From Dissophora ornata (taxonomy: Eukaryota; Mortierellomycota; Mortierellomycetes; Mortierellales; Mortierellaceae), in the NCBI GenBank assembly GCA_025201705.1, contig MU617013.1, positions 1-16,995 on the forward strand: a stretch of 16,995 bases of DNA, given 5' to 3'. A program made the translations under genes and the position numbers. Below are positions 7,769 through 15,800 of the stretch, one piece after another. The notes below the pieces were generated by a model that did not search any database, was not told the origin of the DNA, and saw only the letters and a program-made list of their open reading frames with translations. Within the stretch, counting starts at the first letter, position 1; each line of letters opens with the position of its first letter.

Positions 7769-10700
7769 ATGCCAAAGCGAGGTGGTAAACAAGGAGGAGC
7801 TCGAGGAGCTCGAGGAGGTGGACGAGGAGGTGGACGAGGAGGATACTCCAGTCACCCCAATCAAGGCAGAGACGGGGGAAGGCCTGGGTTTTGGAGACCA
7901 GGCGGCGAAGACGTTGAAATTGATAGGGATGATCATGAGGACAACAATCCCTCCTATTCCACCAGTACGTTTACTTCCGCATACCACATGTTATTATTAT
8001 CCTTTTCATTTCGGCTTTGTTGTCCTTTCCACGAAACGCTAGGCTGAAAGAGTATACCGATCAATGATGGACATGCAAGGGTTAACATCGATCACTTGGG
8101 GGGGTTACTTCTCCCTGCATTTTACTTTAATAGCAAATCACCTGCTCAATCAGCGAAGCGCAAAGGAGGAGGAAGTGTATCGACGCATTCAACAGGCCAA
8201 GGCTGGAGGCGGTCGGCGATCTGGCGAGAGCTCTTCTGGATACAGAGCAAATGGATCGGGAGAAGGATTTCGTCCGCCACCCCCTCCTAAGCAAAACGGC
8301 AAAGGCAAGAACTCGAAGCACTTCTTCTGGCCTCACCCAGAATATAACAACAATAACAACAACAACAACAACCGCAACAATAGCAGCAACAGCGGCTATG
8401 ACAATACCCAGAACAGACGTGGACAGGCGTCGTCTAGCAATCTGCAGGGTGGCAAACCAAGGAACGGACCTGTGCAGGTCTTGTTCAACAGAGCCACATC
8501 GCTGTCGGACCCTGCGATGCAGGGTGAGAATGTTGAAGAAGATGATGATTGTGAGGATGACTCCGAGAACGATAGCAGCGACGATCTGATGATCAACAGA
8601 GGAATTGACTCAGGTAAAAAAAGAGAGCAGAGCTTCTTTGCCGAATGCTGGAGCCGCTACGGATTGACTGCGACCACTCACATAAAACAACATTAACGTT
8701 TGTAGACGATGATGAGACCGACGAAGAGTTTTTGATGCAACAGTTCAACTGGATCGAGGAGGAACAGGATCGGGTTGCGGAAAAAATACCGCAGCCAGCA
8801 GGCAAACATCAACCGCAGCAACTGCAGAAGCAGCATCCATCAGTCGACCCAATCAGTGCTCCCTTACAATCCCTCTCCGCCTTGACGCTTGATAACGCTA
8901 TGACACAATCCGAAGACTTTTTACAGGCGATGGAGGCTGAAGGCGAGATTAATGTCCAAGCGGACGAAATGGAGAACCTCTCCAGATCACTCGCAGTCCT
9001 TAGCCCCACATCTGCGTTGTCAAGTGCCAATATGACCAACGAACCCCAGTTGGTTCAGGTCATGTCCAGTACTCTGCAGCTTTCGCAGGATGGTACCGTG
9101 TTGGAGTCTCAGACAGAAGTTGTCACTCAGATCGTGTCGACCATCAGCGACAACAACAGTCAGGATCTTGCATCGCCTAAGATACAGGCCAATCCACCCG
9201 TGGCGTTTGCGGTAGAGAAGCCGAAGAAGAAGGCTCACCGATCCAAGCGCGGCGGAGTCAAACAGCGAGAGAAGCAGATGAACAAACAGATGGTCGTGGG
9301 TCATGATGACGATGGACTCATCTTCTTGGAGGAACAAAGCGATGACGATGAGGACGATGACGACATGTTGGCTATGGAAGACTATCTTCAGGTACAACAC
9401 TACCATCTCAGCGAGTAGCATTTTGGACTTTATTACGCTGCTTCCTGCAATTCCTCCGCCTGGTCCATTAACACGAAACTTTCAACTATAGAATACAAAG
9501 GACCCTGAAAGTCTGTGCCATCTCGAGTCGTTGCTCGGAGCTTTGAAGGGACTCCATGGTGGAGGTCTTGGTCACTCCAAATCTGCAGGCGGTATGGGTC
9601 CGGATGATTCGGACTATGAGCAGCAGGTTTCGGAGGTCGACGACGGCAGCGATCAAGATGATGACGATTTTGACTTTGAGGAGGATTACGAAGATGGAGT
9701 CAAGAAGCTGGACTTTAGGAAGGTGTCCGCCTCGGTGAACGATAAGCGAAAGAACCGTAAGGTTGACGATCTGCTCAGAGATGAGTTGGAGGACCTGATA
9801 CCGCTCTGGCGCTCGGGTGCAATGCAGAATGGAGATGGCGCGAATCCACCCTTCAAACCGAGAGCGAAAGGTTATGCCGCTTATGATTCTGATGATTCTG
9901 ATGATGGATTCATGGTGGCGAGCTCAGCTGGGGGCAAGAAAAAGAACAAGAACAAGAACAAGAACAAGGGTGAGCCTCACGGTGGCAGTTTTGAATCGTT
10001 GATGGACATCAAAAGGTATACACAGAACAAGGACATTGCGCCTCGTAGCGTTTTGTTATATCCGACCTGTGGCCATTTATTAATTCACGGAGATGCGCTC
10101 AACTCTGCTTATTTAGACAAATCGAGGACTTTGTCCAAGACCGTACTATTGACAGCCTGCAGCTGCCTCCGATGCCAAAGCCTCTTCGTCGCAAGATCCA
10201 TCTGCTTTGCAACCATTACAACGTGAAATCTCAGAGTGTGGGATCTGGCAAGCGCCGATTTCCCATTTTGGTCAAGACGGATCGCACCAAGATGCCTATC
10301 AACCCCGTCAATATCACCAAGCTATTGAACCCGTCAGAGAAGGAGCTGAAAGAGCTGACAAGATTGTCGGCTCAGTTCCAGGGGACCCGCAAAGGGGGGA
10401 ATGGTGGCGGGGGGAATGGTGGTGGAGGGAAAGGTAAAGGTAAGGGGCGCGGTTTTGGATCTGGTGGAGGCGGAGGTTTGTCGGCAGCTCCACACGGCAC
10501 CGTTGTAGGTGCTTCTGCGTCGGCTATCTCTGGCGAGAACCTGGGCCATCGCATGCTCACGAAGATGGGGTAAGTTTCGTAGCGGCTGTCGGCAGTTTTT
10601 TGCCGCTCTGCTGCTCGACTATGATATGGGTCTTGTTTAACACTCTTCTTTCGTTATCAATGTTCCACTGACTATTAGATGGTCCCCTGGCGTCGGATTG

Positions 10701-10778
10701 GGCGCTGCGGGTGAGGGTATCACCCAGCCGATCGAGGCGATCGTGCGCGCGAAGCGCAGAGGTCTTGGACACGAATAG
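7769..10778 (+). CDS. SQS1: SQS1-like R3H and G-patch protein (Prp43 cofactor)
   Basis: In yeast, Sqs1/Pfa1 binds and activates the DEAH helicase Prp43 through its G-patch, acting in small-subunit rRNA maturation and affecting splicing. Proposed exons are 7769-7964, 8053-8080, 8159-8613, 8706-9391, 9492-10015, 10117-10569 and 10679-10778 (about 813 residues, all GT..AG). Domains in order: Arg/Gly-rich N-terminus (residues 3-30); basic segment AKEEEVYRRIQQAKAGG; Asn-rich tract; long acidic Asp/Glu regions (about 175-245 and 430-500); R3H domain near 632-685 with its R-x3-H signature in LRRKIH (R654, H658); Gly/Lys-rich linker; C-terminal G-patch (about 766-813) with GENLGHRMLTKMGW and GVGLG. 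The order matches fungal Sqs1. The ATG at 7769 lies in a good context (ACAACATGCC). The first two introns are the uncertain part: only the AG at 8052, not the better TAG at 8041-8042, keeps the RGG frame joined to the rest. Confidence 0.88.
8346..8372 (+). repeat. (AAC)n trinucleotide repeat encoding an Asn tract
   Basis: Nearly perfect AAC units (one AAT) within exon 3 of the SQS1-like gene encode a run of about nine asparagines followed by further Asn/Ser. The trinucleotide register means length variation stays in frame. Confidence 0.85.
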
Positions 10779-10814
10779 CACGCGGTGCGACCCGCAACTT
10801 TTACAGCACTCATC

Positions 10815-10820
10815 AATAAA
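10815..10820 (+). terminator. AATAAA polyadenylation signal of the SQS1-like gene
   Basis: A canonical AATAAA 36 nt after the stop codon at 10776-10778, followed by a T-rich stretch around 10823-10854. The position is right for the 3' end of the SQS1-like transcript. Confidence 0.6.
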
Positions 10821-10893
10821 GACTTTTTTGACAGGATACCCTTTTTTTTTTTTTGGACGTGACATTTTGACGACCCCTATGTGATTCCCATGT

Positions 10894-11130
10894 GATTCCA
10901 TCTTCGCCCTCTTTTCAAGCTCCGATGAACCCTATGTCGAGCAAGCAGTGAAGGACAAAGTCGTCCAAAGGCAAAGTCGACCAGTTTTCAATGGATTTGC
11001 CTCTGGTTTGCGCGCATGAGTGAAAAGACGCTCCTTTCATTATCACCCGGAGCACCATCCGCTTCGGGAGTTGGTGTGGGAAGCAATGGCTCGAATGGTC
11101 GGCGAGCTCCATAGGACGAGGGGGTCGTCA
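10894..11130 (+). pseudogene. Unidentified coding-like relic with one internal stop
   Basis: One frame reads 41 codons with protein-like composition (for example ALFSSSDEPYVEQAVKDKVV), hits a TGA at 11017-11019, and continues in the same frame for over 35 codons (FHYHPEHHPLRELVWEAMAR) into a T tract. I cannot name the family. The minus strand is also open over 10915-11112 but less protein-like. It starts only about 75 nt after the SQS1-like polyadenylation signal. Confidence 0.25.
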
Positions 11131-11246
11131 AAATGTTATTTTCTTTTTTTTTTTTTTTTTTTGGGCCAGGTGTTTATTCAAACCGATCCTCCACCCTTTA
11201 ATCATATTAATTTGTTCGTCTAGAGGGTGAGCGATTTTTTTTTCAG

Positions 11247-11534
11247 TCGCGTGCTCAAAGTGATAGCACGGAGATCCATCCTCCGCATGGATTGGGACAT
11301 TTTGTCAATTGGAATGATGCGGTCGTCAAAGACAAAGGCATAATGTATCTGACATATCCCTTGGAGGCCATACGCAATCCCTTGAGACCCTGAAAGATGG
11401 AGTTGGTATTCGGGTTTGATGGTTATACGGGGCCGTGTTTAATGAATTATAGCAAAGTCTCGGTCGCTCTAGATAGATTTGGAAGTGGGGTCCGTAAGGC
11501 AGGTAACCCAGGTCCAACTCTTGGTAAGGCATAA
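11247..11534 (+). pseudogene. Probable PIF1/Helitron-type helicase relic (C-terminal fragment)
   Basis: A single frame of 96 codons is interrupted by a TGA at 11391-11393 and ends at a TAA (11532-11534). It contains FVNWNDAVVKD and, after the stop, ELVFGFDGYTGPCL. In PIF1-like helicases of Helitrons a block of the form LVNGxxGxVKDI is followed by an xVxFDxYxGP block before the final helicase motifs. The order and approximate spacing match here. The usual downstream RTQFPL...HKSQGLT motif was not found, so the fragment is truncated as well as interrupted. The frame is preceded by a T-rich CAG that looks like a splice acceptor, so it may once have been an internal exon. The motif match is by eye from a short segment. 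Confidence 0.4.
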
Positions 11535-12124
11535 GGTGAGCATATGATCCTTGTCTTCCGTTGTCCAACTGCATTGATATTAAGCAGGGCTGAGAGCGCG
11601 TTGCCATTTGAAGTGCATCACTTTTGCTGTTACCAGATTGTTGTGGATGACTCTACGATATTGTTCGAGCAGAGCGTGATATTGTCTTTCGCTAGAACAT
11701 TTTCTAGGCTGCACCGCCACCTTGTCTCTCGACTGTGGAGATAGGAACCTGGAAGAATGGCCGTATATTGTTGGATGTGGCCGCGTCTAGAGTGATTTGC
11801 TTGCGCGGTGGCGTCGCGGAGGGGTGGCGCAGTGGGATGTCCAAAATGCGTTGCGCCGTATCGTCCCAAGCATCTCTCCAAGTATGCATAAATCCTGACT
11901 TGGGGTAAAGGCATTTCTGTTTATTAATCGCCACACTGTCGGGTTATAGCGGATGGAGATTAATCTTGTTTGAGAGTCATATCGGAAGACTTCTCCGGCC
12001 GTGTATCGGGTACAGTGTTAGTCTATGGGGGAGCGAGCAGTTGTAACCTGTATCCACTAGTAGAGCGGTGTGGCCACGAAGGTCCCTGACGGAGGGAGAA
12101 CGTATGGATTTAGAGGGATATTGA

Positions 12125-12360
12125 CTGATATTCGAAGTAACTTTCCGAAGCGAACGTAAGGCCTCTATTCTATTGACGGATCGATCTTCCGAGACAAGAA
12201 GCAGGAGAGACCATATTGCACAAGTCTTTGAGCTGGAAGGCCAATGTCTGGATAGAAATGGCAATCACGTCCAAGCCGCGGGAAGGTGGCTGCATAAACG
12301 GAACACTAAGGGATGCCAATGGAAAGTTACACAAGAGCGAAGGAGTGAAGTGTTTACTTT
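12125..12360 (+). pseudogene. Coding-like fragment resembling an NLR-type helical repeat
   Basis: An open plus-strand frame, preceded by a TGA at 12122-12124 and without an ATG start, contains DHIAQVFELEGQCLDRNGNH and then VQAAGRW. This loosely parallels the NLR gene's own segment EIASTYFELGELLGN with HRDKAQTCYKNSEKW (residues about 67-105): Ile-Ala, aromatic, Glu-Leu, Leu, and a later Gln-Ala plus Trp. It may be a decayed duplicate of the N-terminal helical unit. No splice path joining it to the intact gene was found. The resemblance is weak. Confidence 0.2.
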
Positions 12361-12413
12361 CCCGACTTTCCAGCCTCACCAACGGACGACTCAATCCATA
12401 CAACCAGTCGTGT

Positions 12414-12500
12414 ATCTTTCTCATCTTTTCTCTCTCCCTTCCTCCCTCTCCGTCTTCTCACTCCCTCTCACTCCCATCAGCTCCATCTGTCTGCCTCGCC
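12414..12500 (+). promoter_or_regulatory. CT-rich tract upstream of the NLR gene
   Basis: A pyrimidine-rich stretch (repeated TCTCTC, CTTCC, CTCCC) about 385-470 nt before the ATG at 12884. CT-rich tracts commonly sit near transcription starts in fungal promoters. No TATA box was recognised. Confidence 0.3.
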
Positions 12501-12883
12501 CAACTAATCATAGTCCAGCAGCGTTCATTGGTAACCTTCCGTGACCCATCCCTGTCAATGCTTGGACCTGGATATTCAAGCTAACGACACCGGAATAATG
12601 TTTTACATCCCTGCTAGAGGCGACAAGACCAAGTGAACATCAGATCTGCATTTGAGGTGAGCGAGTGCTTCTTAGCACTTGATAAGCGGCGGTATAAACA
12701 TCTGGCCATCAATCCCGTCTTACTTGGTGACATGCACTTGGCATATTTGCAGTCAGCAACCATACCCACCAAGGGCATATTCACAGAATTGTTAACATTG
12801 CTGTAAATACAATCTAATATCATTAGGAGCCAAAAACCAAAAGAAAAAGCCGAAGCAACCAAGTAAACGTTCAGAACATCTAC

Positions 12884-15800
12884 ATGCTCAGCAGTCGGTT
12901 TTCGCCATGGAGAAGCGTTCTCTCGCCACAGACAGCGCTTGAAGCTGCCAAATCTCACTTGGAGAACGCACGCGGAACAAGCAATTCCGAACTTGCTCAG
13001 ATGTATTGCAGCGATGCGCAAACCGCCTTGGACCGCATAAGAACATCCGTGAGAAAGGCTCTTGTATCATCTGTGAGCGTCGAGGATCGAGCTATCCGCA
13101 ATGAGATTGCTTCCACCTATTTCGAACTTGGCGAGCTTTTGGGAAATTTGAAACATCGCGACAAGGCACAGACCTGCTACAAGAATTCGGAGAAATGGGG
13201 TAAGTAAGTGTCGATGGTTTCTTTGTTGGACGTTTAAAAACCTCGAATATCTAAATATTCTACGATCATACAAATCAATACGTTCGCTACAGAGGACTTG
13301 TTCAAGAGCCAGGCCAATCGCCCTCTCTCCCCAACCACGTCGCTTCTCCTCCCGCTCCAGACCCCATTGTGGATCTTTCTGCCTTGCATCTACTGCCTAC
13401 TTCTCCTCGCCTTCCTCTGATTCAGGAAACCCCAAGCCGCGATATTGCAATCATCCCTGCATACATTTTTGCAAAGGACATGCATCAACCTCCTGATATA
13501 AACAAATTGCCGAAGGTTGATGAGCGACTGAAGAGCACATCACAGCTCGTCCACTGTCTTGGTCTTTTACAGTCTTCGCAATCCACCGACGTTGCACTCG
13601 ATATGACCGAGCAAACCTGGCTAAATTCAACAGTACAAAACACTGATGAACAAGAAAGATTGGAGATGTTGGCGATCAAGCTGCTCAGAGAATTTGCTCG
13701 CGAGGAACTCAAGGATGCGAATACAGTCGCAGAAGTCGTGTGCCTGGTCCCAGTTTTCGAGAAGGATCAGTTCCAACAGTTACTCCAGCGGCTCTTTCAC
13801 GGCATTGAAAAATCTCAACTGCTGGATCTCAATCTACTCGAAGGACTTGCACAACTCGTCCAACACGTTCGCCCTGGCCGTCTCAACGCTGATAATCTGG
13901 TCAAGACACTGGATCTCATCAGCACGCGCTTAAGAGCCACTCACAAACAGTCGCCAGATTATATCTATCGGTTAGCATTGACAGTGTCACGCGTCTTGGA
14001 TGCTATGGCCGATAGCGAGGTCAAAGATCTAAACCGAGAAAATATCCATGCGCCTCTCGCAGTGTATTTGCAGGGGTTAGGAGATAGCACTGACCCGTAC
14101 TTGGTCTATCAAGCCGCCTACGCCGCTCAAGCTTTATTATACGTCCCAGATGATGAAACACCGTGGCAAGCCACACGGCGGCGCACAGGAAAGTTTGTTA
14201 AGGGTGTTTCAGGGTTAGTGAGCGCAGTGAAAGCCGTAGATCTCAACGGCTTCATCGAGGGATTGGGACATATTCAGGAAGGACTAGCTGGAGCTTCGGA
14301 GGTCTTTACGCTAGCCAAAGACGCGTACGGTGATTTCAGTGCACTCGCCGAGAGCGGAAAGCAATTTCTGGATTGTCTTCAGGAAGGCCTCGAATTCCGT
14401 CGCAAACGTGCGTGGTATCCAGCATTACGCGATGCAGATATCTTGCTTCAGAATGGCCAGCTCATGGAATTCAAGAGACTGATCTATGAAGCGCCCTGTC
14501 GACGCGATCCTGCATTCCAATGGGGAGTATGCCAACGGTTTGGAGAGTTGGCTGCTAATACGGACTGCGATGACGACTCTCGCAAAAGTGCTGTCGCATT
14601 TCTAGGAGAGATTTATCGAAACGATGCAGTCTGGGGTCAGCACATCAAGATTAAGCAGTTGATCGTCAATATTCTTATGCAGCTATCAGTGATATCTGGA
14701 AGTGAAATGCAAGGTAAGAAGGGGAGAAGTGAAATTCTGATATTGTTATAAACTCAGCTACATGTAACTAAATACTAACAAGATCAAGCCATTTAAATAC
14801 TTTCAGCTGCTAAAGCCTTGCTCCAGGAGCTAGAAACGGATGGGGATGCCAAGAAAAAAGGGCTCTACCAAGCTTGTCGAAAGGAGGGTCCAGGTCCGTA
14901 TCCATTGAAACCTGCATCGCACCCGCAGTTGTCTCCATCCCTTCTCGATCGCGTTCAGGACACGGTCGATGTCGAAACTAGTTTGCGCAAGTTACAAAAG
15001 CGGCGCTTAGAAGGAAAGAGAAAAGATGTGTATATTTCTCCACTTGCTAAAACCGGCCTTAAGGCCCGCGATGATACACTTTTCCCTTTGATGGACAAGG
15101 TCAAGGGGTTCCTAGACAGTGAACAAAAAGTGTTTTTGATACTAGGTGATTCTGGCGCGGGAAAATCTACCTTCAACCAGGAACTCGAGTGTGATTTGTG
15201 GGACAACTACAAGAAACACGATGGCCATATTCCACTCTTTATCACCTTGGCAGCCATCCAGAATCCTGAACATGATATGATTGCCAAACAACTACGGAAT
15301 GAAGAGTTCACGGAGCCTCAAATCCGAGAATTGAAGCGCCACCGCGAGTTCATCTTGATTTGCGACGGCTATGACGAATGCCGGCAGATGCAGAACCTTT
15401 ACATGAGCAACCGACTAAATCAAGTAGGAGGATGGCGCGCTCAGATGGTGATTAGTTGTCGCAGCGAGTACCTTGGTGCCGATTATCAAGATATGTTCCA
15501 GCCACTAGACCGTAATCGCTCAGCGAAGTCGCCATTGTTTCAAGAGGCAGTCATCGTGCCATTCTCAAAGGCTCAGATTGAGAAGTATGTCGAACAGTAT
15601 GTGCCTGAAAACGGTTTGAAGTGGTCGGCCACTGACTACTTGCAGGCACTCGATCGGATTCACGGCCTGAAAGATCTGGTGACGAACCCGTTTCTGTTAA
15701 CCCTGTCGTTGGAGGTATTGCCGCACATGGAGCGCTCAGGACAAACTCGTATCACTAGAGTCGAGCTGTACGATAAGTTCGTGGGGCAATGGCTGGGTCG

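Larger units (their letters stand above)
10779..12883. other. Relic-containing intergenic region before the NLR gene
   Basis: About 2.1 kb with no intact gene. Plus-strand frames show coding-like stretches broken by stops: 10894-11130, 11247-11534 and 12125-12360. They point to decayed mobile-element or gene fragments. The stretch 11540-12120 has open frames on both strands without family resemblance. Between 12414 and 12500 the plus strand is CT-rich, which may belong to the promoter or leader of the NLR gene at 12884. Confidence 0.5.

Noticed and set aside
7635..7964. Acidic open frame overlapping the RGG region of the SQS1-like gene
   Set aside because: It has no ATG and its acidic repeat is the frame-shifted reading of the GGA/GGT-rich RGG codons; kept only as part of the acceptor-site finding.
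8096..8589. Additional plus-strand open frames inside the SQS1-like gene
   Set aside because: Shadow frames of exon 3; the frame carrying AKEEEVYRRIQQ, the Asn tract and the acidic region is the coding one.
11630..12264. Minus-strand frames of 75-95 codons in the relic region
   Set aside because: No family resemblance, no splice-consistent assembly and no better composition than chance.
13485..13712. Minus-strand frame within the NLR gene
   Set aside because: Antisense shadow of the well-supported ARM-like coding exon.
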